From assembly GCA_037974665.1 (NCBI GenBank), contig CM075773.1:62340763-62404762 (forward strand): a DNA stretch of 64,000 bases. The letters are read 5' to 3'. A program made the translations under genes and the position numbers. Numbering within the stretch: the first letter of the stretch is position 1; the number at the start of each line of letters is the position of its first letter. Positions 45,616 through 60,371 of the stretch are shown here, one piece after another. Source of the DNA: Ehretia macrophylla (Eukaryota; Streptophyta; Magnoliopsida; Boraginales; Ehretiaceae). A model generated the notes under the pieces. It had not been told where the DNA came from. It ran no database searches and saw only the letters and a program-made list of their open reading frames with translations.

Positions 45616-46155
45616 CACTGGCGGAGCTATGTGCATCTCAGGGGGTTCACATGAACCCCCTGAAATTTAAAGTTTTTTTTCCTTCTAAAAATACTCTTTT
45701 ATTTTCTCTCTTCTCATGCTTTTTTTTTTTCTTTTTTTTTTCACTTTTATTCTCTTCTTTTTAAATAGGTTTTAAATTTAATTTCTTTATTTTGGAATTA
45801 TTTGTGTTATCATTGTATATGAATTTTGATTTATCTATTTTTGTAATATTTTTAACATTTATATTAAATTTTTTTAGTTTAATTGTACATTTAATTCAAT
45901 TTCAAATTTTTAAATAATTTTTAGACTGTCTTTTTATTTTTAATTGATTATTTTGTATATTTGATTAAACAGTTAGGTTTGAATACTGACGATTCTATAT
46001 TTCTAAATATTTTAATATTTTTTTTTATCATGATCATGATTTTAGGGATAAAGATAATAATTTTCTTTTCAATTTATATAAAATATATTTGCATTTCCTT
46101 AACCCCGGGGAGTGGAGCGGCTTCCCCTAACCCCAAGTGCCTGCCTTCGCCATTG
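45616..46155. mobile_element. hAT-like MITE (CACTGGCGGAGC ends)
   Basis: Left end CACTGGCGGAGCTATG and reversed right end CAATGGCGAAGGCAGG form the TIR. Flanks ATAATGAT (45608-45615) and ATAATGAC (46156-46163) agree at 7 of 8. Next to the left end is a small palindrome, GGGGGTTCACATGAACCCCC, at 45640-45660. T-rich core, 540 bp. Confidence 0.8.
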
Positions 46156-46163
46156 ATAATGAC

Positions 46164-47444
46164 ATAACATATAAAAGAGAGAAAAATAAATGACTATAGT
46201 AATACAAAATGTACCTTTTAATTATAACACACCTAGTATAATTAATTAGCACACAATTTATATTTCTCAGCTAATTAGGGCATAATAAAAATGACGCACA
46301 TACATGCACAATTGTAGATTTACATAAATTTACTACTTGTAGAATTGCTTAGTCATCATTTTCTGTTAGTGAACATTCTTGATAGCGGAAAACTATTTAT
46401 TCATTCATCAGCGTAGCTCAACATTATACTTGAAGAAGGAGGGATGGCTAAGACTTTTCAATTCAGCGAAAGAAACTGGCCTGCATGCAACTTGGTCAAA
46501 GCAAAATTATGATTTCTTGTACAATACTACACTTGCCATGTTTTAATTTTTAATGTTGATCCAATCTCAAATTGTGATGTATATCCAAAGCCATGCCCAT
46601 TAGACTAGCCATGGTTTATTTTTATATTTTTGTAGCTAATTAGGTCACAAGACTCACAACACAAATTCAAACACAAACATAAATAAAAAGAGGTTGAAGA
46701 AATGAAACCTTGAGTTGGTAAAATATGTAGCAGATGTAAGTAATGAAGAAGTTGGAGAATGGTGGAAATAAGTATCGGGCTTAATGGAATTGAAGATTGT
46801 GGTGAATTGTGGTTTTGGTTGGGTTTAATGAAGATTGAAGACTGAAGAGATTTAAAAAAATATAACGTGCAACATTTTTTTAATTAAATAAATATCAATT
46901 TATAAAAATAGCCTTAATTTTTTTTTCCCCTATATTCAAGCCTGTGTAGCTTGGCCTATGTAATTGAGACCAATTTTATATAATAAGACTGTTCTCATAT
47001 TTGTGGAACGAAAATATTTGTACTTCAATTTATTGCACATTCTATATGTGTGCTCGAGTGAGATCACGATGTCAAAGCTAACTATGCATCTAAGTATATG
47101 GAACTTGGTTGGATAAAACCTTATGAGTAATTATGGGGTCTTTTTTTTTTTTGGGAGCAATCTCATCTCTCTGAATATATAGACATAAATCATAGTGGTA
47201 GTTATTTCGTTTTGCCTTTTATCACTGTTTCAAAACAATAGTTTGATACAAGAAACTCTTGTTATGCTAGAAATAGAATAGGTAAATTCACTCCAAAGTC
47301 TATTGCAACACAAAATTACCTTATATTTTGCAAAATATTATTTTTATGATTTAAATGCATTATTGTAAGATTACATGAAGACAAATTTAACATTGCGTTT
47401 AGGTCACCGTTGACACAACTACTCCTAAAAGAAAAATGGAAAAA
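46164..47444. other. Unclassified sequence
   Basis: No gene, terminal repeats or tandem repeats recognised in this 1.3 kb. Confidence 0.4.
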
Positions 47445-47445
47445 A

Positions 47446-48027
47446 GGATAAATAACATTGTAGTTTCTTATAGTTTGTTAAAAGTACACAGGATCTTCCT
47501 ATACTTTTAAAAGTGCACTATAACCCCCTGTGATTTAAAAAGCATAGCACCATAGCCCCCTTTTCAAAAAAATAGTTTTAACGGCACGTGAGTTACACGT
47601 GCGGCTCATACAACTTTGATTATTTTTAAACAATTTTGTCAATAAAATATGTGTATCAATTGATCAGAAACCCTTTTCAACCAAAAAAAAATCACACAGG
47701 TACTCTATTATTTTCCCAAAAAAAAAAAAAAAATTCACACAGGTACTCTATCATTTTCCCCACCCAAGCTCCCCACACCCCCAGCCCCGTCGGACCTCCC
47801 ACCCCACCCCCCAAAACCCCATCTTGGAGCACTACGGGATGCTTTTACACTGATGTATGTATGTGTATATGCATTATATATACATATGTAGATATATATA
47901 TATATATTTGTTTCTGTCTTTTTGGGTTGCAATCAACACTTGTTTTATATAGTATTTTTGCAGCATGAAACCCTTGAGCTATAATTTATTTGCTTGTGAT
48001 TTATGAATGGAGCTTTCATAGTGTGTT

Positions 48028-48064
<37 letters not shown>

Positions 48065-48268
48065 ATGTACACATATATATACACATACAGATATTACAAG
48101 GGTTGATTTGCGTCATTTAATTTTTTCCGTTGCTAAACTTAACAGAAAATCGACGAAGGGCACATATGCTACTTTTTCAAACATCAAGGGGTTATGGTGC
48201 ACTTTTTAAAGTATAGGGGTTTTACGCACTTTTGATAAATTATAGGAGGCTATGACATTATTTATCCC
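47446..48268. mobile_element. MULE-like long-TIR element with C-rich core
   Basis: Left GGATAAATAACATTGTAG and reversed right GGGATAAATAATGTCATAG match, and the match goes on with TTTAAAAGTGCACTATAACCCC / TTAAAAAGTGCACCATAACCCC for about 110 bp. The core has a C-rich block (47757-47823), then TA/TG microsatellites including GT repeats at 48042-48064. Flanks are A-rich, so the TSD cannot be read. A 110-codon frame inside is low-complexity chance. Confidence 0.8.
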
Positions 48269-48436
48269 AAAAAAAATTAAGGAATGAATGCTAACGACAT
48301 AACAAGAAACCAAGTTTAGGAGGAAGAAACTTGCATTAGCACTCATTGCAAATTGCCAAAAACGCAATCTTTTTTCCTCCAAATCAGCATACTCGTTACT
48401 GTAGTTTCCAAAATCTGGCCAAGACTTAAACCATAT

Positions 48437-48720
48437 TCTTAAGCGGATTGGATATGGATTAACTCAAGACTATACGACAATGATCCAACTTGAGCCATAA
48501 GTTAGGAAATTCTTGTTAAGTTTTCCTCTATACCTTGCTAAGAAAGGGGAGAAAACCCTAACCTTCAACGTCGTCATCTCAAGTCATCCCAACCTATAGC
48601 TCCACTACCATCGAGCCTCTTAGGATTAGCAGGTTATTAATTAGTGCCCACCAAAAAAGAAATTACAAAAATGAAAATTATATATAATCTTAATTGTAGA
48701 TTTGAGCATATACCTTTACA
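48437..48720. repeat. Dispersed repeat, copy 2 (pairs with 6031-6312)
   Basis: Collinear with 6031-6312 over about 280 bp, same orientation, from GCGGATTGGATATGG to GAGCATATACCTTT. Family unknown, noncoding. Confidence 0.55.
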
Positions 48721-49858
48721 AACTTATTTTCTTTTTGTGGTCATTTTCTCGTTACAAACTTGATTAAGGCTTACAACCATATGTGTAGATATTTCTCATG
48801 GATGGCAAGAACTCAAAACTTTAATTTTGTGATTCATTATCTTTACAGCATGGACTAGGCTTCTAACGGGAGAAAATTATTTTCACTTATTTTTGGTGAT
48901 CAGGAATTAACGATTTTGAATTCTCTCATAACATGATAAAATTTAAGAAATAATAAGAGTGATAAAATAATAATAATACAATATGATGAATTAATCACGA
49001 CTACTGAATGTTCATATTATAACGTACATAATACAATCAATTATGATGAAATAATCATTATTGAATGTTAAAATTAGATTATTGCATCACTAATCTTTCA
49101 CATAAAAGTTTTAACGTTACCACGGAACACAAATTAATGGGAATAAGTTCCAGTGGTTTATCAAACCACTTAATTCAACTCAATTTTATCTGCATGCTTC
49201 GTCTTGGGACTCGATCTTTTGATGTAAACCCCCAAAAAGATGGAGTGCGCATGGCATGCACGTCAACAATCGTGGAATTATTCTGAGGACCACTCTTAGC
49301 CTAGCAGCACATACCTGGTCCTTTTTTTTTTTTTAATTATAAGGCTAAAAATTACACAACTATATTTTTAGGGGATATCACACCCCATTTGTCCCTATCT
49401 AATAATGGTTCTAAAGCCACTAGGATGTAAGTAATTGCATGATAACCAATAGGAAAAAATAAGCCAAAATTAATCAAAAAATTCGCTCATTGATTTGTGT
49501 CCTGATAAACGCAAGGGACCAAAAAACCTGGGTGGTTGCGAAGGATATCCCAACAGTCTTCAATATGTGGTCGAAAAAGATAGTTAACAAATTGGACAAT
49601 CAAAATTAATAACGAACAAACCACACTAGAATCTGTCTCAATCTGGATCAACATATTTCGAACACGACACTTTTTCAGGTGAACTTAATCGACTTCCAAG
49701 CCTTTGAGATGAAAACATAATGGAGACAATACCATACATGCTACATGGGTCAATTTTGCCGCATCTGACCTTCCTTTGGACACAATGTCGACATTTTCAT
49801 CAGCTTCAACTGGCACAAAAATAAGAAACAGAAAAGAAACATATATTCATTCAATTTA
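48721..49858. other. Unclassified sequence
   Basis: Nothing recognised; a T run at 49322-49335. Confidence 0.4.
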
Positions 49859-50070
49859 GGGGATAATTACATTAGTGGTCCTTGTCACCTTATTTCATGT
49901 GTGTGTATATATATATTCTTAAGGTCACGGATTCAATTTTGTCTCAGCAACATCCAAACAACTGACTAATTTGACTAACTCCTTAAAACAATAACAGACT
50001 AAATTGGTCAATGTCAAAAAAACTAAGTTGAAAATTCGTGGTGACATTGAGGATTATTAGTGTAATTAGA
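49859..50070. mobile_element. Small inverted-repeat element, MULE-MITE-like
   Basis: GGATAATTACATTAGTGGTCC and the reverse of the right end, TCTAATTACACTAATAATCC, followed by CTTGTCACC / TCAATGTCACC, form an imperfect TIR of about 35 bp. The text style matches the other long-TIR elements. No TSD assigned. Confidence 0.55.
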
Positions 50071-50660
50071 CTTAAATTATATAAGAGTGATTTAGTCATT
50101 TTATGTAGTTTTTGTTAAATTTAACCAAATTTTTTTACATTAAAGACTAAATTCACTAATTTTATAAAACAATGAGGATTAATTGACCACTTTTAAACGA
50201 TGGAGACAAGGTTAAAATCAATATCTCAAGTTTAAATTTAAGTTAATTTTTTGGGAATTAATCATCTTGTACTTGACTAATTTAAACTATATATTCTCTA
50301 ACGGAATCATATGTTGCAATGTAGGTACATTTGATGTTAGCTGAAAGACTTCTTAAAGAGAGAGATCCGTTACCAAAAGAAGAAAAACCAAAAAAAAAAA
50401 GGAAAGAAAATCGTGGGGCAAAAGACATGAGGCTGCTCTTACTTTCACTGTGATTGAGCAATTTCTGGAATAATTAGCTCTCACAACTCTTAACAAGTCA
50501 TTCTCTGCATGACGAGCTTTTATAAGTCCATTTACTTATTTTACGTACAGCCAAGTCATTGTCATTTATTTGTATCTTAAAGTCTTACGTCATTTTTCTG
50601 TTTATATGTACCTAGATACACACATGTATTTTGTGGAAGCCACAAATGTTAGATCTTATG
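50071..50660. other. Unclassified sequence
   Basis: The first 150 bp carry ACTAAATT..CACT text as in other MULE-MITEs but no complete unit. No gene seen. Confidence 0.4.
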
Positions 50661-50677
50661 TAGAAGTTTTATAATTT

Positions 50678-50898
50678 CTTTTTTTTCTTGTTAACAAGGT
50701 AACCCAATTGGTAGAATCCGACTATTAGAATATCCAGCGGAACCCGACCATCAGTTGTTAAATTTCGGGTACAGAGCCTTACTTTAAAGATACACCAAGT
50801 GATTCAAGAACAGAACCTCATGATAAGGTACGGATTTGAATTTGTGACCTACCACAGGCTGTCCCACACCTTAACCATCCAAACCATGCCCTGGGAGC
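50678..50898 (-). mobile_element. tRNA-derived SINE with 17 bp TSD
   Basis: On the minus strand the head has an A box (GGTTAAGGTGTGGGACAG) and a B box (GGTCACAAATTCAAATCC) with about 35 bp between them, as in a tRNA gene, and the other end finishes in an A-rich tail (T-rich at 50678-50690 on plus). TAGAAGTTTTATAATTT is repeated exactly at 50661-50677 and 50899-50915. RNA polymerase III transcribes such elements and LINE machinery inserts them. Confidence 0.92.
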
Positions 50899-51046
50899 TA
50901 GAAGTTTTATAATTTGTTTTGCTAAGCAGGAGTTTTATAATTAATTCTTCAACATTAGTTCATTTGGTTGTATTTCTCACAAATAGTTCATATTTAGGGT
51001 AAAAAATGCTTACCATACTACGTGATACTGTCAGTACTCTTAGATA

Positions 51047-52146
51047 ACGATTAGTACACTAAAATGAATTTGAAAAGGAATGGAATGGAATTGAGAATGA
51101 AATGAACTTGGAAATAGAAATGACATGTTTCGTATGCTTTAGGAATGAAAATAGGAATGAATATATTAATTTCAAACCAATGTTTGGCAGTCAGTATATA
51201 AAAGTAGTAATGAAAATGATTTGTATATTACCTTTTTATTATTATAGTATTAAAATAAGAATAAACATGAATATAATCGTAAATGGTATAAACATAATAA
51301 ACATACCTATTAATAATAATTAAAATAATAACAATATATTCTTATTCTTATTGTTATTATTATTTTAATTTAATTTATTATGATTATTGTCAATTTTTTT
51401 ATTAAGTTTTTATATTTATATTTATATTATTAATTTATTCTATTATTATTATCATAATAACAGTTATTATTTTTATAATAATGATAATAATAATAATGAT
51501 TATTATTTATTATAAATGTTGTAATTATTATTATTATTATTTATATTATCACTATAATAATAATTATTATTCTATTGTTTTTATAATAATGATAATTATT
51601 ATTATTATTACTATTCATTTTTATTATTAATGATATTATTGTTGTTATTATTATTTATTATTATAATTATATTGTTATTATTATTATTTGTATTTTTGTT
51701 TTTAGTTTTATTAATTTTATTTTAATTTTTTATTATTATTAATTTTTTTATATTATTATTATTATTATTATTTGTTAAGTTATTATTATTTTTATTTTTT
51801 ATTAGTATTATTATTATATTATTATTATTATTTTCTTTGTATTTTTATAATTTATTATTATTTTCTATTTTTATTATTATTATTATTATTACTACAAAAG
51901 AAACTATATAAAAGTTTTATTTTTATGGGGGTATGTTAGTTATTTTAGAAATAAGTCCATTCCCAAATATATGAGAATGGGCTAATCTCATGTATTTATT
52001 CTAAAATGGCTAATCTCATATACATGGGAATGAGATTACCTTGATAATGAGATTTTCAAGTTCATTCTTTCATACCAAGCATGGAAATTTGAGTAGAGTT
52101 GAGAATGTCATTCCATTCCCAACCCCATTCCAATGTACCAATCGCT
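51047..52146. mobile_element. TIR element with long ATT-repeat core
   Basis: Left ACGATTAGTACACTAAAATG and the reverse of the right end, GCGATTGGTACATTGGAATG, are inverted copies, followed on both arms by GGAATGGAAT and GAGAATG texts. The middle (about 51310-51900) is a 590 bp degenerate ATT/AAT microsatellite. Flanks CTCTTAGAT and ATCTTGGAG agree at 6 of 9, a weak sign of a 9 bp TSD. Confidence 0.6.
51310..51900. repeat. Degenerate TTA/ATT microsatellite
   Basis: Nearly 600 bp made of TTA, ATT and TAA units broken by short TTTTA stretches; almost free of G and C. Confidence 0.95.
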
Positions 52147-53214
52147 ATCTTGGAGGTGCCCAATACATTGAGCGCTGCAAGCACTTAGGTGACGCTCAAT
52201 GACGACCAATAAAGTTGAGGAATGTCTATTAATAGTGTACCCGACCTCAACATTCTAGATAAATACATATCACAACATGTGTTACTATCTTCATTGGGAC
52301 TAGTTCTCCCACTTAACAGACTTAAGTATCGAAATTGTCCCCGTTAAAGCTCGAGGCTATCCCACAATTCACTGTGCTATTGGAACCTCCACTTTGTAAT
52401 CTCATTGAGGATTGCTGGTCAGGATCACTTGTCATCAACTTAGTTTAGTTGTCAATTTGTCACACAATAATCAAAAGAGTTGGCTAGAAAACACTGCAGC
52501 TGGACTTTTAGTTCATTGACAAAAAGAAAAAAAAATGACTTTCATTGGTTCTTTTGACCAAAGAAGGATAGTTTATTTATGTTTCAATTATGTACTTTAA
52601 TTAAAAATATGGTAAGAAATGGTCACTCTTATCACAAGTCAAATGCCAACTGGTTCTAGTTTCCAACAATATTGTTCTGCAAAAGTTTGATATATATAAT
52701 CCATCACAGTCACTAAAATTTGAACTTGTAAAAAGAAATGAATCGAGCAAAATGAAGTACTCAGCCAACATATTTAAAGTTGGCAAGTAACTTCTGCTAC
52801 AAAAATCCATATCTTTTGTCAAATTCGATCATATTTTTCAAAACTACCATTGTTTCAAAAAAAAAAAATCTCTAAACCGTTCCTTCTAAATTAAAGTTAA
52901 ATTGTGTAATGTGTGAATGATATATATAAATATTAGAATATATACTTATTCACATCGAACAATCATAGACTTTAAGACCACTTTATAAGATGCTTGATCG
53001 TGGACTACTCAATCTAGCACCAATTGATTTTAGGAAGGGACTCCATGTTTCTTAACAACAAAAATGTTTTGCAAGAGACCATCCATTTGTTTATGACTGA
53101 ACTTTTAGAAAGATTCAACGAAATGTAAACGTGAGAAACCCAGTTTTCTTCAGCTATTTGTTCAGAATTTCTAGATTCAAGATCTAATTGTGCGAATAGT
53201 CAAAATGATTAATG
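52147..53214. other. Unclassified sequence
   Basis: No gene or repeat structure recognised. CAACATTCTAGATAAATAC at 52248 recurs at 53783. Confidence 0.4.
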
Positions 53215-53448
53215 TCAATAATAATAATAATAATAATAAGTTTTCCTATTTTTCCCTGCAAAAGTTAAATTTTCTAATAACATGTGTAGCACACGTGCTT
53301 TTAATGGTGAAATTTGAACGGAACTAGACTTAGGGACTACGGTGTCTCATTTGAGTGAGTTAAAGGACTAAATGCCCATTTTCAAGGTTAAGAGATGACC
53401 AAATTGTCACTTCAATCAAAGTTAAGAGACCATTTGGGTAATTTACCC
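53215..53448. mobile_element. Right end of a MULE-like element
   Basis: The reversed end reads GGGTAAATTACCCAAATGG, then TCTCTTAACTTTGATTGAAG, TTTAGTCC and AGTCCCTAAG phrases, like the other long-TIR elements. The left arm was not found; an AAT repeat lies at 53218-53238. Confidence 0.5.
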
Positions 53449-53664
53449 TTTAATAAATAATAGGCTCTAATATGGAATTTAGGACCTTCATTTCAAAATC
53501 TTTAATAGAAGGATGCAAACTTATAAAAAAAAATAGGTATTTTACATACTATTAACTTTTTCTTTCTTTTTCAACTTCTAAGTGGTATTTTCTTCTTTTA
53601 TATATATATATACACATGCACATATATACATAATACATAAGCGTCCACACGCACACATTTTTTT

Positions 53665-53766
53665 ATCTAAAAAAATATTGAACTCCCAGCAAATAAGCCT
53701 TTCCTATGTAGATGCATCTAAAAAAATATTGAACTCCCAGCAAATAAGCCTTTCCTATGTAGATGC
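53665..53766. repeat. 51 bp tandem duplication
   Basis: Two identical 51 bp units (53665-53715, 53716-53766), each starting ATCTAAAAAAATATTGAAC and ending GTAGATGC. Right after, GTTGGGAGTTCAACATTCTAG at 53773-53793 is an imperfect inverted copy of part of the unit (TTGAACTCCCAGC). Confidence 0.95.
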
Positions 53767-53974
53767 ATACATGTTGGGAGTTCAACATTCTAGATAAATA
53801 CGTGTGAGTATATATATGTCTATATTTATATCTTTGTGTGTATATATGTTAGGGTTTGGATTTAAGAAGGGCTTAAATTTCTATGTGGCGAATCAGTAAA
53901 TGATAAAAAAAAAAAATAGAACATACGAGTTGAAAAAAACATAGAAATACCATGTAGAAGTTGAAAGCAGAAAA

Positions 53975-55950
53975 AGGGCTACTAAACTTTGCCCCTTTGA
54001 TATATAACTTGCACAATGATTTATCCTCTAATGTATTTTAATTTTTGTATCACTTGACAATCTTCCTTTCAACGGTAAATTAAAATGGTAGGCAAAATGT
54101 TATATTAACTTTGAATATACATAACTACCCTTGAAGAGTTTAAGTGAGGCAAAATGTTGTGTCATAAATTGCAACGCTCTATGTTCATTAAAGGGGTAGA
54201 GAATTACTATATAACTTTTATAGATAAGATATCGTTGCATTATTCATACATCTTTTTTTTTCGTGGTTCATTATTTACTCATACTTTAAGAATAAATAAA
54301 TATAAGCTCGTATTTATATTCGATCATCACTAATTTGATCATTATACCTTCTCCATCTACCAAAAGTTTTAGTTTTTTTTAGCTCATTTCTAAGTTAAAT
54401 GGTTTTTAATAATACAAATGCTTATTAAAGTGAAAACAAGCTTGCTGCCCCGTAGGTACCAAAAAAGTCATAGTGAAAATAACAAATAAAAAATAATTTT
54501 CTATTATTTTGAAATCAAATATTCTAATTTTTTAGTCTCTATATTTCAAATGTTGAGTTGTCAAAAGTAATGCATGCAATAGCATCAAAATTATACAAGT
54601 CTATTCTCAACTCAATTTGTTTACGTTTTTCTACTGCTAACAAAAATTCTTATGTTTAAATAAATTACAACAAATACATTTTATTATTGCAATTATCTTA
54701 ATATATATAGAAAACAAAAGGCAAATGAAAAACCAGTTTCTAGCTTCATGTCCGACTGTGCATTTAAACAGTTAAACACGTTTGCAGATTAACCACAGTG
54801 AAACGCCTAATTCAGACAGTGAAACAAAATGAAAAGACAGTAAGTAAAGTACACACAGTATTTTAACGTGGAAAATCCAACAGGAAAAAAATCACGTGAC
54901 TAATCCCTGGTCAAAATAAGCAATCCACTAGATGTTTTTACGGTTACAATAGTCAATAGACTTATGTGATTGACAACTCCCTTGTAACCCTCACCGCCTA
55001 GACCATCTAACCCACACAAGGATTTACAACCTAGCGAGATCCCATCGACTTAGCGTATTCTCCCGAATACTCACCTCCTTCTCCCGAAGAATGTCTAAAC
55101 AAGAAGAATAATTAGAGTCTTTACAAACAAAACCTGCTCAGCGCAATTATAGTTCCTGAACAAACTCTCACCACAGTGTTTCCCCAAATTGACTTGATAA
55201 ACTCATAGCAGCCCTTGCAAGATCTAGATTTTGCTCTCTGTCGTCTGTCTCTCTTTGATTCTTGCGAGATCATCAGTATATATAGGTGAGAGAACTGCAA
55301 ACTTGGGCTCCAAGCATCTGTGGATATTATTGGCCTTTGTAGAAGTCTTTACCCAAGTCAATCTCCAAGGATTTGCTCAATCAACGATTTGCTCAATCAG
55401 AGATTTGCTAAATCAAAGATTTCCTTAATCAGAATCTTCTTGGCCTTATAAAAATCGTCTCAGCATAATTATAGTTGCAGCAAATTGATCTATTTCCATA
55501 TAAGATAAATCATGCACAATCTTTTACCAAAACAAGATAAGACCTATCTTTGCCAAAAATAAAGACAATTAACACAATTATGATTGCCCCTAATTTAGGG
55601 TGCAATTGGTTGGCGGCTAACAACAAATACTATTATAATGGTTTAAAGATGGAGAAGATATAATGATAGCTTTTCATTATGTTTGATTAGGTGCAACTAT
55701 AAGTTTTTCTTTTATTTTCTCAAATATGAATAATGTAATAATATATTTATCTAAATGCTAGTAAAATTTTATTTCTTAATATGTAAAAAGTGTAGTGATT
55801 AGCCCCTTATATTTATGTTTGTTATTTATCTCTTAAGGGTAGTTGTGTATATTCAAATTTTAATATAATGCTTTGAGTGTTTTTTAATTGATCAATATAA
55901 TGAGGGGGCTAAATGAGAAAGAATATATATATATATGTTAAAAGGTAATT
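53975..55950. mobile_element. Long-TIR element interrupted by an LTR-like sequence
   Basis: TATATTAACTTTGAATATAC with ATAACTACCCTTGAAGAG (54100-54140) is inverted with respect to CTCTTAAGGGTAGTTGTGTA with TATTCAAATTTTAATATA (55830-55870); the pairing extends outward to GCCCCTTTGATATATA and GCCCCCTCATTATATT. The ends are approximate. An LTR-like block sits between the arms. Confidence 0.55.
54740..55622 (-). repeat. LTR-like sequence, minus orientation
   Basis: Read in reverse it could start TGTTAGCCGCCAACC at 55622 and has a TATA-like CTATATATACTG near 55283-55272. The low part has ACGTGGAAAATCCAACAGG, a phrase common near the end of copia-type LTRs. I could not find a matching TSD, so it may be a fragment. 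Confidence 0.45.
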
Positions 55951-57069
55951 CATTATACTATTAATATATTAAGAGAGGCATAGTGTTAGGACCCAAAATA
56001 GAATACCTTTTTGCGTATATATATGTTACTAAGTAATATTGTTTGCGTATTGTCTACAGAAGAAAAGTAGGAATTGAACAAAAAAGAATAACAACGAAAA
56101 CTCTAGCCGGTAATGTCCCACAGTATTCAATATTAGACAGTTAAGCAGCACTAGAGAGTTGATGGTTGAAATTCAAGAAGAAAAAAAAAAAAAAAAAGTG
56201 AGCACTGCGTCAACAAAGGGGGAGGGAAAAGATAAATCACTACTTGGAAAACCGTGGCTTCCACACTTTCTCATGATGTAACTCCTCATTAATGCTCAAG
56301 ACTTTCATGCATGGTTATTCTGTATTTTTCTTCTCCACCTTGGAAAAATGGTAAGGGGAGAAGACGAGTTTGCATTATTCCGTAATCACTTGGAAGTTGA
56401 AACTCCCTGAAAATTGCCTCCTTTTTCCCGGTATTGACCCTTGAGAATGTGTGATCCTTTGTCTTGGCTACCAGATGAATTTATTTTTTCCTTTTTCTTG
56501 GTCAAATCATAACATTGAAAGCGTATATAGGTCAACCAATTTTCGAAGGATAGATAGAACAAGACAACAAGTACACCATATGATAGGAGAAACAAGACAC
56601 CCAATTCATAGGCAAATGTTTGTTAAGTTTATATTTAGCTAGGCAATCACACAATCATTAGATTCTCATCAATGAGTTTCTAGTAATAATCTTTAGGATA
56701 TCCTCTATGATGATATTTACTCTTCAACTGATAACAGTTCTTACAGAATTTGCTTTTAAAAATAACATCTGCATCACTCTCAATTCAATGTAAAATTGAG
56801 AAGAGTTGAATGTTTCTAATTCAATGTAAAATCCCCAACGTGGAAAATGGACAAACCAAAGACACTTCCAGATTTTTCGATTCAGATTTCTTTTGAAACT
56901 TTTACAATTTTCTTCTAATTTGTAAAGTAAGGCCTCATTTATGGGCGAACCCAAGTATACGGTTGTATGCAGGGGCGAATTAAGAACCATCAATATGGTG
57001 GAATGAGCCAAGCCTTAATAGCCTATAACAACTTGTCAAGTTATATTTTCATTTCTCAGCAAATAATAT
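55951..57069. other. Unclassified sequence
   Basis: Minor A run at 56178-56195; no gene or terminal repeats recognised. The minus-strand frame 56724-57011 is not similar to anything I know. Confidence 0.4.
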
Positions 57070-57290
57070 AATAGATAAGGAAAAACTTGATAAATGGTTC
57101 TTAATATTTATTCATTTTTTCAATTCAGTTTTCAAAGTTATAAAAGTGGCAAAACTAATCCCTAATATTACATAAAAGTGACGCAATTAGCCTTTACCAT
57201 TAAATCAATGTTAAAATTGGATGAAAAATAATATTTTTTATGCAAAAAGTGTTGAAAATATACATGATAATTTTTTTAAAAAAATTAAAC
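57070..57290. mobile_element. Probable left arm of a MULE-like element
   Basis: Text such as AAACTAATCCCTAATATTAC and TTAAATCAATGTTAAAATTGG is like the terminal parts of the other long-TIR elements. Its core would be 59917-60371, separated by two LTR-like inserts. The matching right TIR is missing. Confidence 0.35.
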
Positions 57291-57293
57291 ATT

Positions 57294-59263
<1,970 letters not shown>

Positions 59264-59930
59264 AAAAGATCATCATGGCCTTTGTAGAGGCTAGATTTGG
59301 GGTTAAGAGTATCGTGGGCCTGAAGGAAGTTGGGGAAGATCCCAGCCCAAAGACCCTGCTGGCGTAGTGGGCAGGGCTCGGAGGCCCGAATGTGGGGGAA
59401 AGAAATCAAATAAAGGGACATCGGTATTGGGATAGGTCCAATTGATAAGGTCTAATATGAGGCAGGCCTACCAATAGCAAAGGTTTACATAAATTGGAGT
59501 CCTAGTGGAAGAGTGCAACCTGAATTAGGATCATGGTGGTAGAATCCAACTTCAATTGATATCCTAGTGGTAAAGTTTGGAATAGGTTAGAACCCTAGTG
59601 GTGGAGTTCAATGTAAGCTAGGATCTTAGTAGTAGAGTCCAACACGGGTTTGGACCCCTTATGGTAGATATCCTCATTGATAAGCCACGTACTAGGGGGT
59701 GGTAATCCCATCTATAAATAAGACTGGAAGGAAGAGAATATATCACAACCAAACACTATATCCCACCCCTATAACCTCATTTTTGGATCAGGAAACCGCT
59801 TAATCACCTTGCAAAGAACTGAGTAGCAACATCGGCGACTATCTGATTCCAATTGTAGATCTAAGTAGCAACATCAAGAAACCGCTTATTCATCTTACAA
59901 AGAAATTAGTACCTCATTTTACCCATGAAA
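59264..59930 (+). repeat. Gypsy-like LTR fragment with a U3 minisatellite
   Basis: CTATAAATAAGAC near 59710 is a good TATA box. Before it, 59487-59650 holds about five degenerate units of 33-35 bp built on TCCTAGTGGTAGAGTCCAAC. After it, AAACCGCTTAATCACCTTGCAAAG and AAACCGCTTATTCATCTTACAAAG (59795 and 59879) are direct repeats separated by 84 bp. Ends are not defined. Confidence 0.5.
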
Positions 59931-60371
59931 TAACTAACTTAACCTTAAAAGTTTACAATTTATTTTCTTTTTTTTTTCCTTCTACTTCTTCTTCACCTCT
60001 GTCAATACACAATACTACCACACAAATCATACACATAACACGCATGGTACATACACATGATGCACACAAAATTAGACACATAAGTAGTCGCAGTTAGGGT
60101 AGGGGTTCACGAGGTAGGGTGGCATTGGGGTACAGAGTAACGTAGGTAAGGTAGGGTATTTTTGGTAGGGGCCTATAGGATAGGGTTTAGAGAGGGGCTG
60201 TGATGTTTCTATAGGGATAGGGGTGCTCCATGTGAGGTGTGGGGATGGGGGAAGGAAAAGTAAATAGAGAAAGAAAGAAAAAAAATTGTAAAATGCTAGA
60301 AAAGTAAATAGAAACAATTAAAATCATGGTCAAATGACTTTTTTATCTTTCAAAAACTTGTCATGTGCTAA
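59917..60371. mobile_element. Core of a MULE-like element: AC-rich then G-rich
   Basis: TTTTACCCATGAAATAACTAAC, then a CT-rich stretch, an ACACAT/CACACA block (60005-60085) and a G-rich block (60095-60260), the same order as the cores at 9841-10520 and 22141-22590. It ends where LINE sequence starts. Confidence 0.5.

Noticed and set aside
47636..47968. 110-codon plus-strand frame
   Set aside because: Spans C-rich and TA microsatellite text inside a MULE-like element; no domain.
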